Source of the DNA: Nocardioides pantholopis
GTDB taxonomy: Bacteria > Actinomycetota > Actinomycetes > Propionibacteriales > Nocardioidaceae
Direction of reading: 5' to 3'
DNA: 64,000 nt
Assembly (NCBI RefSeq): GCF_003710085.1
Contig: NZ_CP033324.1
Span: 2,489,501-2,553,500, forward strand
The first letter of the stretch is position 1. Each line of letters begins with the position of its first letter. Positions 9,221 to 16,941 of the stretch are shown here, piece by piece. A model generated the notes under the pieces. It was given only the letters and a program-made list of their open reading frames with translations. It did no database searches and was not told the origin of the DNA. A program made the translations under genes and the position numbers.

Positions 9221-9595
9221 ATGTCCGAGAGTCCCCCCGTCGCCGGCCCGATCGAGCCGCTCGTCGCCGCCCACCTCGACGCATGGAACGCACCGGCAGG
9301 GCCCGGGCGAGACCAGGCGGTCGAGCGGATCTATGCAGCAGACGTCTCCATCGCAGAACCGAGCGGCGTGCTTCAAGGACACGACGGCATGGGACATGCC
9401 ATCTCCCGCCTGCAGGCCCAGCTGCCCGGCACCTCGATCACACGTTCCGACCCGATCCAGGTCGTGCAGGACCTGGTGACCTACCGCTGGACCCTTGGCC
9501 CTCCGGGACGGTCGCCGAACGCCGCGGGCCGTGACGTGCTGATCGTCCGCGACGGCCGGATCGCCAGCGTGTACGTCGTCATGGACACGCCGTGA
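9221..9595 (+). CDS. SnoaL/NTF2-like protein
   Basis: 124 residues of the NTF2-like (SnoaL) cone fold: HLDAWNAPAGPGRDQAVERIY near the start, VSIAEPSGVLQGHDGMGHAI, YRWTLGPPG and RDGRIASVYVVMDTP. The start follows AGGGAGC with 7-base spacing. It resembles the protein at 52650-53000 in pattern and length. The fold is used by small ketosteroid-isomerase-like enzymes and ligand binders, so the reaction cannot be assigned. The two genes that follow (acetyltransferase and Fe-S protein) may be in the same operon with 39- and 2-base gaps. Confidence 0.78.
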   Translation: MSESPPVAGPIEPLVAAHLDAWNAPAGPGRDQAVERIYAADVSIAEPSGVLQGHDGMGHAISRLQAQLPGTSITRSDPIQVVQDLVTYRWTLGPPGRSPNAAGRDVLIVRDGRIASVYVVMDTP

Positions 9596-9634
9596 CTGGC
9601 CTGCCAGCACGAACAACAACGAGGAGGACCACCG

Positions 9635-9946
9635 ATGCCAGAGATCGACGTCGCCAATGACCCCCGGCGCAAGCGCTACGAAGCACGCCTCGCCGGTGAG
9701 GTCGCCGGGTTCACGGAGTACATGCTCACCGACGAGCTGATCGTCTTCACCCACACCGAGGTCTCCCCCCGCTTCGAGGGACACGGCGTCGGATCCGCTA
9801 TCGCACGATTCGCCCTCGACGACGTGCGCGCCGCCGGGGAGCGCAAGGTGCTGCCGGTGTGTCCCTTCATCAAGGGCTGGATCCGGCGCCACCGCGAGTA
9901 CGAACCAATCGTGTACGGCGTACCCGCAACGACCACGGGAGACTGA
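9635..9946 (+). CDS. YjdJ-type GNAT acetyltransferase
   Basis: 103 residues, the PF14542 short acetyltransferase: FTEYMLTDELIVFTHTEVSPRF, EGHGVGSAIARFALDDV and KVLPVCPFIKGWI. The start follows GAGGAGG at 9620-9626. The next gene, 2 bases downstream, encodes a YjdI-like Fe-S protein. The same pair occurs side by side in Escherichia coli (yjdI-yjdJ), which supports a common but unknown function. A paralogue is at 1085-1477. Confidence 0.85.
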   Translation: MPEIDVANDPRRKRYEARLAGEVAGFTEYMLTDELIVFTHTEVSPRFEGHGVGSAIARFALDDVRAAGERKVLPVCPFIKGWIRRHREYEPIVYGVPATTTGD

Positions 9947-9948
9947 CG

Positions 9949-10239
9949 ATGGTGCGCAAGATCTACACGGGTCCCGTCATCGACGTGTCCTTCGACGGCG
10001 AGATCTGTCAGCACGCCGCCGAGTGTGTGCGTGGCATGCCCGCCGTCTTCGACCCTGGCCGACGCCCCTGGATCGATCCCGGGCAGGCCGACACCGAGGC
10101 AGCCGCCGAGATGCTGCGCGCCGTCATCGCGCGATGCCCCTCCGGCGCGCTGAGTGTGGTCGAGCATGACCGGACCGACGAGGCCGTGCCCTCGAGCTCC
10201 GCCCCTGCCGAGTCCAGCAGGCGTTCCGAGCGGGGGTGA
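9949..10239 (+). CDS. YjdI-like (4Fe-4S) mono-cluster protein
   Basis: 96 residues, PF06902-like. Three of the expected cysteines are seen: C20 and C26 in ICQHAAECVRGMPAVFD and the C-terminal one in ARCPSGAL. Together with the His of CQH these would hold one Fe-S cluster. The tail after residue 78 is Ser/Pro/Ala-rich and low complexity. It starts 2 bases after the acetyltransferase stop and is probably co-translated with it. Role unknown; an electron carrier or sensor is possible. Confidence 0.85.
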   Translation: MVRKIYTGPVIDVSFDGEICQHAAECVRGMPAVFDPGRRPWIDPGQADTEAAAEMLRAVIARCPSGALSVVEHDRTDEAVPSSSAPAESSRRSERG

Positions 10240-10326
10240 GCCGGGGACGCCGTGGGTCGCGTGCCCGGGTGCCGGTGCGGGCGCCCTGATGCACGGCGCC
10301 CGCCGGGCCTCGGCGAGAATCGCGGC

Positions 10327-10869
10327 GTGCCTCGACCCATCACGCTCCTGGTCGAGGGCGAGTCCGACCGGGCCGCCCTCGTCACCCTCGCTCCGCGCTT
10401 CGGCGTCGACCTCGATGCCGAGCAGATCACCGTCACCGTCATCGGAGGGGCCGGCAACTTCGGCCGTGCGATCGCGGAGGCCACCGCGCAGGGGCACCGG
10501 GTAGGTGGGTTGTACGACGAGGCCGAGGAGCGCTTCGTCGCCGGCGCGCTCAACCGTCAGGACGGCGAGGACCTCACCCGGCAGGGGTTCTTCGCCTGCC
10601 GCCCCGACCTGGAGCTGGAGCTGGCTCGCGCGATCGGGGTCCCCGAGATGACGTCGCTGTTGGAGGCGAACGGCGACCTGAAGACGTTCCGCGACTTCCA
10701 GGACCAGCCCGCGCACCGCGACCACGAGGCGCTCGACCAGGTGCGCCGCTTCGTGTCCGCCTCCGGCGCCCGGAAGGCCAGGTACGCCGCGCTGATGGCG
10801 GAGACCGTCCCGTTCGAGTCCGTCCCGGAGCCGCTGGAGGGCCTGCTCGGCTGGATCTGGAGCCGCTGA
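10327..10869 (+). CDS. TOPRIM-like (OLD-family) nuclease domain protein
   Basis: 180 residues from a GTG start at 10327. The N-terminus ITLLVEGESDRAALVTL has the TOPRIM glutamate motif (VEGESD), followed by IGGAGNFGRAIAEA and the strand GLYDEAEERF, where the acidic pair of TOPRIM domains is expected. The C-terminal part is helical (DHEALDQVRRFVSASGARKA). OLD-family TOPRIM domains are usually fused to an ABC ATPase; here the domain stands alone. It may be a DNA-processing or phosphotransfer enzyme. No defence-system partner is adjacent. Confidence 0.65.
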   Translation: MPRPITLLVEGESDRAALVTLAPRFGVDLDAEQITVTVIGGAGNFGRAIAEATAQGHRVGGLYDEAEERFVAGALNRQDGEDLTRQGFFACRPDLELELARAIGVPEMTSLLEANGDLKTFRDFQDQPAHRDHEALDQVRRFVSASGARKARYAALMAETVPFESVPEPLEGLLGWIWSR

Positions 10870-10909
10870 GCGGCCCGACGCGCGTCGCCCCGCGGCGTAG
10901 CGTCGACCC

Positions 10910-11305
10910 ATGGGGCCCACACTCAGGATCGACGTGGCGGCACCGCACGACGTCGCCTGGCGCGAGCTGGTTGACGTCCGATGCTGGCCGCACTGGGGTC
11001 CGACCGTGCGGGCGGCGCGACTCGACGACGGCACCGCGTGGCTGTCGGCCGGCGCGACCGGGGCGGTGCAGACACCGTTCGGGGTGTGGCTGCCGTTCCG
11101 GGTCGAGCACTGGCACGACGACGGGCCGCGCCACGCCTGGTCGTGGCGGGTGGCCGGCGTGCCCGCGACCGAGCACGCCGTGACGAGGACCGGCCCGGAC
11201 GCGTGCCGGGTCGAGATGGCCGTCCCGTGGTGGGCCCCGGCGTACCTCGGCGTGGTCAGGCTGGCGCTGACCAGGATCCGGCGGCGGGCGGAGTCGAGCC
11301 TCTAG
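10910..11305 (+). CDS. SRPBCC (polyketide cyclase-like) protein
   Basis: 131 residues with the START/Bet v1-like ligand pocket pattern: IDVAAPHDVAWRELVDVRCWP, AVQTPFGVWLPFRVEHW, HAWSWRVAGVPATEHAV and VEMAVPWWAPAYLGVVRLAL. Proteins of this type bind small hydrophobic ligands. The gene overlaps the convergent WYL regulator by 50 bases at the 3' ends. No clear functional partner. Confidence 0.75.
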   Translation: MGPTLRIDVAAPHDVAWRELVDVRCWPHWGPTVRAARLDDGTAWLSAGATGAVQTPFGVWLPFRVEHWHDDGPRHAWSWRVAGVPATEHAVTRTGPDACRVEMAVPWWAPAYLGVVRLALTRIRRRAESSL

Positions 11306-12269
11306 ATCGCGTGCCGCGCGCGGCACTGGCCCGGAGGCGGTCTGCCACGGCGAGGACCTCCTCACGCAAGGCCGCCGGGGTGATCACCTCGAAGTCCCAG
11401 CCGAGCCCGGCCAGCATCCGGGCCATGCCGTCCAGGTGCTCGGCGCGCGTCTCGAGGAGCACTCCGTCGGCGTGCTCGCTGAGCCGTCCCGCGCTCCGCG
11501 GGAGCCGCTCGCCGGCCTCCGCGAGGGTGGTCCGCAGGACGACGGAGACCTCGTGCGACCACCTGACCGCCGCGATGCCCGAGGTGACCTGGGTCGTGGC
11601 GTCGAAGTCGGCAGGCACGACGTAGCAGCCGGCTCCCTGTTCGAGCGAGACGATGCGGTCCAAGCGGAAGGTCCGCACGTCGTCCCGGGAGTGATCGTGT
11701 CCGCTGACGTACCACCGGCCGGAGTGGAAGACCAGGCCGTACACGTCGAGCTCACGCTGCGACTCCCGCCCGGCCCAGTCGGTGTACGCGATCACGACGG
11801 TGCGCCGCGCCTGCGCGGCCGAGGCGAGACCGAGCAGGGTGTCGGCGCCGGCGGGCGCGGGGGCGCGCACCGGGGTCGTGAACTGTGCTGTCGACAGCAG
11901 GCTGTCGAGCCGCTCCCCCAGGCCCCGCGGCAGGACGCGGGAGACCTTGGCCAGCGCGCTCGCCGTGGCCGCGTTGTCGGTCGTGGCGAGCCCCGTGCGC
12001 TCCGCGGCCGTGAGCCCCAGGACGACGGCGATGGCCTCGTCATCGGTGAGCATCAGCGGCGGCAGCTTGTAACCCGGGGAGAGCCGGTAGCCGCCGTACC
12101 TGCCCCGCTGCGACTGAATCGGGATCCCGAGGTCGGCGAGGTGCTCGGCATAGCGACGGACCGTGCGCTCGTCGACCCCGAGCCGAGCAGCGAGCTCGCC
12201 GACCGTGCGCTGGCCGCCCGCCTGGAGCAGCTCCAGCATGGCGAGCACCCGAGCGGTGGGGCGAGTCAC
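11256..12269 (-). CDS. WYL-domain transcriptional regulator (DeoR-like HTH)
   Basis: 337 residues from a GTG at 12269 preceded by GAGGAGG. The N-terminal winged helix reads VLAMLELLQAGGQRTVGELA and RLGVDERTVRRYAEHL, followed by RGRYGGYRLSPGYKLPPLML, the usual linker to the WYL domain. The central WYL domain (about 140-215) contains RRTVVIAYTDWAGRESQREL and DVYGLVFHSGRWYVSGHD. A C-terminal WCX extension completes it. WYL domains sense nucleic acid or nucleotide-like ligands. The gene is divergent from the alpha/beta hydrolase at 12361, a likely target. Confidence 0.9.
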   Translation of the reverse strand: MTRPTARVLAMLELLQAGGQRTVGELAARLGVDERTVRRYAEHLADLGIPIQSQRGRYGGYRLSPGYKLPPLMLTDDEAIAVVLGLTAAERTGLATTDNAATASALAKVSRVLPRGLGERLDSLLSTAQFTTPVRAPAPAGADTLLGLASAAQARRTVVIAYTDWAGRESQRELDVYGLVFHSGRWYVSGHDHSRDDVRTFRLDRIVSLEQGAGCYVVPADFDATTQVTSGIAAVRWSHEVSVVLRTTLAEAGERLPRSAGRLSEHADGVLLETRAEHLDGMARMLAGLGWDFEVITPAALREEVLAVADRLRASAARGTRSRGSTPPAAGSWSAPA

Positions 12270-12360
12270 GGCCCTCCTCGGTGGGCTCGAAGAACTGCGG
12301 AGTGAAATCGGGCGTAATACCGGGCGGAAAGTGCCCGCAATCCAGCCTAGCGTGGCCGCC

Positions 12361-13101
12361 ATGACCACCACCACCTACGTCCTCATCCCCGGCTTCTGGC
12401 TCGGCGCCGAGGTCTGGCGCCCGGTCGCCGACGCGCTGCGACGGCGCGGTCACCTCGTGCACGCCGTCGACCTCGCCGGGATGGGCGAGCGCGCCCACCT
12501 CGCCGCGCCCGAGACCGACCTGACGACCCATGTCGACGACGTCGTGGACCTGATCGAGCAGCAGGACCTGCACGAGGTCGTCCTCGTCGGCCACAGCTAC
12601 GGCGCCCTCGTCGCGACCGGTGTGGCCGACCGGATGCCCGACCGCGTGGCGCACCTGGTCTACATCGACTCAGGCCCCCTGCCCAACGGCATCGCCCAGG
12701 CCGACTTCGAAGGCCCCGAGGCGCGCGCGGCCAACCAGGATGCGGTCGTGACACACGGCGAGGGCTGGCAGCTCCCGCCGCCGGACTGGGCAGCACTCGC
12801 CGCCGAGGTGCCCGAGGTCGACGATGCCGCGGTGGCCGCACTGGTCGAAGGCTCACGCCCACAGCCCTGGCTGACCGCGACCCAGCCGGTGGCACTCACC
12901 GGCGCCTGGGAGCGGCTGCCGCGCACCGGCGTGCTGTGCAGCTTCAGTCTCGAGCAGCTGCAGCAGATGGCACCGCACGCGCCGGTCTTCGCGCACATGA
13001 TCGACGGTGACTGGACCTACCTCGAGCTGCCGACCTGGCACTGGCCGATGGTGAGCCGACCGGCGGAGCTCGCCCAGGCGCTGGGGTCGGTCGCTCGCTA
13101 G
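12361..13101 (+). CDS. Alpha/beta hydrolase (esterase, salicylate-esterase-like)
   Basis: 246 residues of the short plant-esterase-like hydrolase group. The oxyanion region is LIPGFWLGAEVW, the nucleophile elbow GHSYGALV places Ser near residue 80, the acid is in YIDSGPLP or later, and the catalytic His is in LPTWHWPMVSRP near the C-terminus. The frame is open upstream, but the ATG at 12361 gives the family's normal N-terminus and lies 91 bases from the divergent WYL regulator. The substrate is not predictable; small esters are usual. Confidence 0.88.
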   Translation: MTTTTYVLIPGFWLGAEVWRPVADALRRRGHLVHAVDLAGMGERAHLAAPETDLTTHVDDVVDLIEQQDLHEVVLVGHSYGALVATGVADRMPDRVAHLVYIDSGPLPNGIAQADFEGPEARAANQDAVVTHGEGWQLPPPDWAALAAEVPEVDDAAVAALVEGSRPQPWLTATQPVALTGAWERLPRTGVLCSFSLEQLQQMAPHAPVFAHMIDGDWTYLELPTWHWPMVSRPAELAQALGSVAR

Positions 13102-13111
13102 GCGGGGCACC

Positions 13112-13243
13112 AGGGACGGACGGATCGACATCGAGGGGCTGATCACCCACCGGTTCGGCCTGGACGAGATCCAGGAGGCGTACGACGTGTTCTCCCGCCC
13201 CCAGGAGACCGGCGCCCTGAAGGTCGCGCTGTTCAACCGGTGA
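13112..13243 (+). pseudogene. C-terminal tail of a zinc-type alcohol dehydrogenase
   Basis: A 43-codon open stretch without a start encodes IDIEGLITHRFGLDEIQEAY followed by DVFSRPQETGALKVALFNR and a stop. This is the standard C-terminal segment of medium-chain (MDR) zinc-dependent alcohol dehydrogenases. Everything upstream (cofactor and zinc domains, about 330 residues) is missing, and the hydrolase stop lies only 10 bases before it. I read it as the remainder of a deleted gene. It is not large enough to make a functional protein. Confidence 0.72.
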
Positions 13244-13392
13244 GTCCACCCGGACCGGCCCAACCGCACTGATGTGCCCGGACTCCGCTGTCTCGCCGTG
13301 CCCGAGGCCGGCTCCCAGCCCTCGCCGCTGCGCGCCCGATCTCGACCCAGGGGTACCTCACGTGGCCGAGGCCTTGGCGGGTCTTGCGGGGT

Positions 13393-14085
13393 CTAGCGGT
13401 CCCTGCCGCGGAAGCGGGGGCTGGTGCGCAGGACGAGTTCGGCATCGACGGTACGCAGGGTGTCGGGCTGGAACCCGTTCTGCATGCCCCACAGAACAGC
13501 CTGCGATCGTCGGGTTGCGCCGATCTTCTGGTAGGCCGTGCGGATGTAGGTCTTCACCGTGTTGAGGCTCAGGAACACCCTCGCTGCGATCTCCTGGTTG
13601 CTCAGCCCTTGGGTGATCAGCGCAAGGACCTCCGCCTCGCGCGGGGACAGCCCGGCCGAGCGTCCCGGCCAGTCACCCTCGCCGCCGACGCTCGACTCCT
13701 CGTCGCCGGGGAGGATGACGATCTCCCCCCGGACGACCCGCTCCAACGCCGCGACGATCTGCGGCCCGGACAGCACCTTGGACAGGTAGCCCCGGGCGCC
13801 CGCGGCGATCACCTGCTCGATCAGCCGGAGGTCGAGGTTCCAGCTGTAGACCACCACCATGGCGCCGCTGTCGCGCACGAAGTCCTCGAGGTCGATCCCC
13901 GTGCCCTGCACCTGGGCGAACGTGTCGTAGAGAACAACGTCCACGTCCGAGAGAACGGGTGTCGACGCGCCGGTCTCCACGACGTCGATGCCCTCGTCGG
14001 CCAGGAACGCCGCGACCCCTGCCACCACCACCGCATAGTCGTCGACGATGGCCAGCCGCAACGGGCGCTTCGAGTCGGCACTCAC
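13393..14085 (-). CDS. Orphan LuxR-type response regulator
   Basis: 230 residues. Receiver: LAIVDDYAVVVAGVAAFLAD gives the acidic pair, Asp54 in DVVLYDTFAQ is the probable phospho-acceptor, and Lys103 in GYLSKVLSG fits the conserved lysine. Output: AGLSPREAEVLALITQGLSN and a following recognition helix, a full LuxR domain. After Asp54 the usual MPxMDG loop is replaced by TFAQVQGTGIDLE, so the receiver is atypical. No histidine kinase is encoded nearby. It may take phosphate from a distant kinase or act without phosphorylation. Confidence 0.85.
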   Translation of the reverse strand: MSADSKRPLRLAIVDDYAVVVAGVAAFLADEGIDVVETGASTPVLSDVDVVLYDTFAQVQGTGIDLEDFVRDSGAMVVVYSWNLDLRLIEQVIAAGARGYLSKVLSGPQIVAALERVVRGEIVILPGDEESSVGGEGDWPGRSAGLSPREAEVLALITQGLSNQEIAARVFLSLNTVKTYIRTAYQKIGATRRSQAVLWGMQNGFQPDTLRTVDAELVLRTSPRFRGRDR

Positions 14086-14249
14086 GGCCTCACCCTAACT
14101 CGGCACTCGCCCTGTCCCCGGCTCGCGGCGGCCCGGGGCCGGGCACGGCGTCCAGGTGCCAGCGGGTCGGTCAGGGCGGATACGAGCGGCCGCCGCTCGA
14201 CCTCCGCAACCTCACGGTTGACAACGTGCGGCCACCATGGCCTACTTTA

Positions 14250-14267
14250 TTCAACCCATTGGTTGAA
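14250..14267. promoter_or_regulatory. ArsR-type operator upstream of 14279
   Basis: TTCAACCCATTGGTTGAA is a perfect 7-bp inverted repeat with a 4-base spacer. It lies just ahead of the Shine-Dalgarno AAGGA of the ArsR gene and overlaps an AT-rich TACTTTAT that could be the -10 element. Sites of the form TCAACCA/TGGTTGA are typical for this class of ArsR repressors, so autoregulation is likely. Confidence 0.75.
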
Positions 14268-14278
14268 AAGGATTTCCG

Positions 14279-14656
14279 ATGACCGATCAGCTCTCGCGCG
14301 TCTTCTCGGCGCTCGCCGACCCGACCCGACGCGACATCGTCGCCCGCCTCGCCGTCGGCGATGCCACCGTCGGGGCGCTCGCCGAGCCGTACGACGTGAG
14401 CGTCCAGGCCGTCTCCAAGCACCTCAAGGTGCTCGAGGACGCCGGCCTGGTCAGCCGCAGCAAGGACGCGCAGCGCCGACCGGTCCACCTCGAAGCCGAG
14501 GTCTTCGACCTGATGACGAAGTGGATCGAGCGCTACCGCCGGCAGGCCGAGGAGCGGTTCAGCCGCCTCGACGGCGTACTGGCCGAGATGGACCAGATGG
14601 ACCAGATGGACGACGACACCAGCACCCCCATCACCCGGGAAGGAACCGCATCATGA
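14279..14656 (+). CDS. ArsR/SdpR-type winged-helix repressor
   Basis: 125 residues: LSRVFSALADPTRRDIVARL, then the recognition region YDVSVQAVSKHLKVLEDAGL and SRSKDAQRRPVHL. This is the ArsR subgroup that sits directly before an AHSA1/SRPBCC gene, as here (4-base ATGA overlap). No metal-binding cysteines are present. The C-terminus has a short in-frame repeat, MDQMDQMDDD. The operator at 14250-14267 suggests it represses its own two-gene operon. Confidence 0.92.
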   Translation: MTDQLSRVFSALADPTRRDIVARLAVGDATVGALAEPYDVSVQAVSKHLKVLEDAGLVSRSKDAQRRPVHLEAEVFDLMTKWIERYRRQAEERFSRLDGVLAEMDQMDQMDDDTSTPITREGTAS

Positions 14657-15204
14657 ACACCACTACCCACCAGCAGGGCCACCAGCAGGGCGACCAGCAG
14701 GGCGACCCGGCATCCCCCAGCGCGCGGCGCTACGACCAGGCGGCGATCGAGGCCGACGCGTCGGTGCCCGCCATCCACATCTGGCGCGACTTCCGGGCCA
14801 CCCCGGCCCAGCTCCTCCGTGCCCACACCGACCCCGAGCTCTTCGTCCGCTGGGTCGGCCCCCAGGACGTCGAGAACGAGGTCGTCGAGTGGGACGCCCG
14901 CGACGGTGGCGCCTGGCGCTACACCACGCGGCACCAGGGCTTCGAGACCGCCTTCCGCGGCTGCTTCCACACCGTCCGCGAGGACCGCATCGTGCAGACC
15001 TTCACCTGGGAGGGCATGCCGGACGTCGTCTCGCTGGAGACGATGATGTTCGAGGACCTCGGCGACGGGCGTACGAGGCTGCACGCCTTCTCGCTGTGCG
15101 ACTCCTTCGAGGGCCGCGACCAGTGGCTGGCCAGCGGCATGGAGGTCGGCGTCAACGACGGGTACGCCAAGCTCGACCGGCTGGTCGCGGAGAGCGTCCT
15201 GTAG
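14653..15204 (+). CDS. AHSA1/SRPBCC domain protein
   Basis: 183 residues. After a Gln-rich leader (HQQGHQQGDQQGD, a 12-bp repeat at about 14671-14706), the AHSA1-type fold runs from about residue 35: HIWRDFRATPAQLLRAHTDP, RWVGPQDVENEVVEWDARDG, FHTVREDRIVQTFTWEGMPD and the C-terminal helix GMEVGVNDGYAKLDRLV. Such proteins are co-expressed with ArsR repressors and are thought to bind hydrophobic ligands. The Gln-rich repeat is unusual for the family and looks like replication slippage near the start codon. Confidence 0.88.
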   Translation: MNTTTHQQGHQQGDQQGDPASPSARRYDQAAIEADASVPAIHIWRDFRATPAQLLRAHTDPELFVRWVGPQDVENEVVEWDARDGGAWRYTTRHQGFETAFRGCFHTVREDRIVQTFTWEGMPDVVSLETMMFEDLGDGRTRLHAFSLCDSFEGRDQWLASGMEVGVNDGYAKLDRLVAESVL

Positions 15205-15229
15205 CCGGGGCGCACCCGGGTGCCGGCCG

Positions 15230-15553
15230 TCAGGCTCGGGCCGCGGAGATCTCGGCCATGTGCTGCTCGCCCCACGACCCGAGCGGCTGCAGGGCCTCGT
15301 CGAGCGCGCGGCCCTTGGCCGTGAGCGAGTACACGACCTTCGGCGGCACCTGCTGGTGCACCTCGCGGTGGACGACTCCGTCCCGCTCGAGCTCCCGCAG
15401 CTGCTGGATCAGCACCTTCTCCGAGACCCCGGGCAGCTCCCGCCGGAGCTCGCCGGTGCGTCGCGGCTCGACGCTGAGCGCCCACAGGATCAGTGGCTTC
15501 CACTTGCCGTCGACCACCGCGACGGCGGCGTCCAGTCCGCAGATGAACTCCAT
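15230..15553 (-). CDS. HxlR-family transcriptional regulator
   Basis: 107 residues with the HxlR winged helix: AVAVVDGKWKPLILWALSVE, TGELRRELPGVSEKVLIQQL and RELERDGVVHREVHQQVPPK. A conserved Cys5 near the N-terminus (MEFICGLDA) is where redox-sensing HxlR proteins carry their sensor. It is divergent from the NAD(P)-binding reductase at 15642, with an operator-like repeat between them. Confidence 0.92.
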   Translation of the reverse strand: MEFICGLDAAVAVVDGKWKPLILWALSVEPRRTGELRRELPGVSEKVLIQQLRELERDGVVHREVHQQVPPKVVYSLTAKGRALDEALQPLGSWGEQHMAEISAARA

Positions 15554-15587
15554 GCCAGCCCTCCTTCACTGACCCCCGGGTACGTAT

Positions 15588-15603
15588 CCCACAAAATAGT
15601 GGG
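15588..15603. promoter_or_regulatory. HxlR operator candidate
   Basis: The sequence CCCACAAAATAGTGGG forms a 5-bp inverted repeat around a 6-base A/T-rich centre. It extends partly into the flanking GTAT and TAC. It sits in the 88-base gap between the divergent HxlR and reductase genes, 35 bases from the HxlR start, and is the only AT-rich symmetric element there. Confidence 0.6.
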
Positions 15604-15641
15604 TACTTCCGCGTCCGCGCTGGACTCCGCATCGTGGTGGC

Positions 15642-16574
15642 ATGACCTCCACCGACTCCTCCCCCACGCCAGCAACCACTGGCCCTATCACTGACACTGC
15701 CCCGGTCGCCGTCATCGGCCTGGGGTCGATGGGTGCGGCCCTGGCCCGGGCCTTCCTCGGCGCCGGGACGCCCACCACTGTCTGGAACCGCACCACCGCG
15801 CGGGCCGAGGCACTCGCGGCCGAGGGTGCCGACCTCGCCCCGGACCTCGCTGCGGCGGTCGAGGCGGGCACCGTGGTCGTGACCTGCCTGCGCGATCACC
15901 AGGCCACCCGCGAGCTGCTCGGCGCGCTGCCCGCCGAGGCCTTCGCCGGCCGGACCGTCGTCGTCCTCGCCTCGTCCACCCCCGCCGAGGCCCGCGAGAC
16001 CCAGGCGTGGGCCGACCAGCGAGGAATCCGTGCGCTCCTCGGGGCGATCATGGTGCCGACGCCGCTGATCGGCACGCCGCAGTCGCTGATCCTGTACGCC
16101 GGGCGCCGCGACGTCCTCGACCGGAGCCGCGCGACGCTCGAGGTGATCGCGCCGAACTCGGCGTACGTCGGCGACGACCCGGGGCTGGCGCCGCTGCTCG
16201 ACACCGCGATGCTCGAGGTCTTCTTCGCCGGGATGACCGCGTTCCTGCACGCCAGCGCGATGGTGACCGCGCACGGGCTGGAGGCCGCGGCGTTCCTGCC
16301 GTGGGCGAAGGAGATGCTGGCCATCCTGCCGGACACGTTCGACGGCCTCGCCGCGGACGTGGACGCCGGCAGCTATCCGGGCACCGAGGACAACCTCGCC
16401 ATGGAGCTGGCGGCGCTCACCCACATGGTGACCACCAGCCGGGGCGCGCGCGTCGACAGCCGCCTGCCCGAGCTGATGCACGACCTCGCCCGGCAGGCCG
16501 TCGACGCGGGCCACGGCGCCGACGGCTGGTCGCGGGTGGTGGAGGTGCTCCGCGGTCCCGGCGACAGGGCGTGA
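15642..16574 (+). CDS. NAD(P)-binding oxidoreductase, imine-reductase-like
   Basis: 310 residues. The N-terminal Rossmann domain starts at about residue 20 (VAVIGLGSMGAALARAFLGA), with TTVWNRTTARAEAL and VVVTCLRDH as in the 6-phosphogluconate/3-hydroxyisobutyrate dehydrogenase superfamily. The all-helical C-terminal half (LDTAMLEVFFAGMTAFLHAS, then HGLEAAAFLPWAKEM) looks like imine reductases, without the catalytic Lys typical of HIBADH. The HxlR regulator next to it suggests induction by an electrophile or xenobiotic. Reaction uncertain. Confidence 0.85.
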   Translation: MTSTDSSPTPATTGPITDTAPVAVIGLGSMGAALARAFLGAGTPTTVWNRTTARAEALAAEGADLAPDLAAAVEAGTVVVTCLRDHQATRELLGALPAEAFAGRTVVVLASSTPAEARETQAWADQRGIRALLGAIMVPTPLIGTPQSLILYAGRRDVLDRSRATLEVIAPNSAYVGDDPGLAPLLDTAMLEVFFAGMTAFLHASAMVTAHGLEAAAFLPWAKEMLAILPDTFDGLAADVDAGSYPGTEDNLAMELAALTHMVTTSRGARVDSRLPELMHDLARQAVDAGHGADGWSRVVEVLRGPGDRA

Positions 16575-16586
16575 CCCCGCGGCCGG

Positions 16587-16782
16587 TCACGCAGCAGGCG
16601 CGATGCCGATCCGGGTCTCGAGGCGCTCGATGATCGCCTGCTGGAACACCGGGTCGCGCGTGGCCGGGTGCGGCGCCCGGGCCGACCGGTGGAACCAGTA
16701 GCCGCCGGTCCGGGTCGGCACCCGCCCGGGGTCGACGGCATGCGACAACGCGTCGGGCGCCGGTGACCAGGATCAGTGCCAT
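16587..16782 (-). pseudogene. Short-chain dehydrogenase with most of the gene deleted
   Basis: The ATG at 16782 starts MALILVTGA, the beginning of an SDR Rossmann fold. After about 9 codons the sequence jumps and, with a frame shift, continues as DALSHAVDPGRVPTRTGGYW, FHRSARAPHPATRDPVFQQA and IIERLETRIGIAPAA then stop, which matches the extreme C-terminus of SDR proteins. Around 250 residues, including the glycine motif and catalytic Tyr-Lys, are missing. The N- and C-terminal ends of one gene are therefore joined by an internal deletion. Confidence 0.7.
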
Positions 16783-16941
16783 GTCAGGGTCCCTCCCCGC
16801 TCGGCCCACTAGGACGGCGGACGCCGACGGCGCTGTCCACATTTGTCCCGGCCGGTCGACCACCTTCGCCCCTGCGCGGCCGCCGAGCGCGTCCCTAGCG
16901 TCGAGGTGTCGCCCATGGTGGGCGCGAACGGAGGGACGGCG

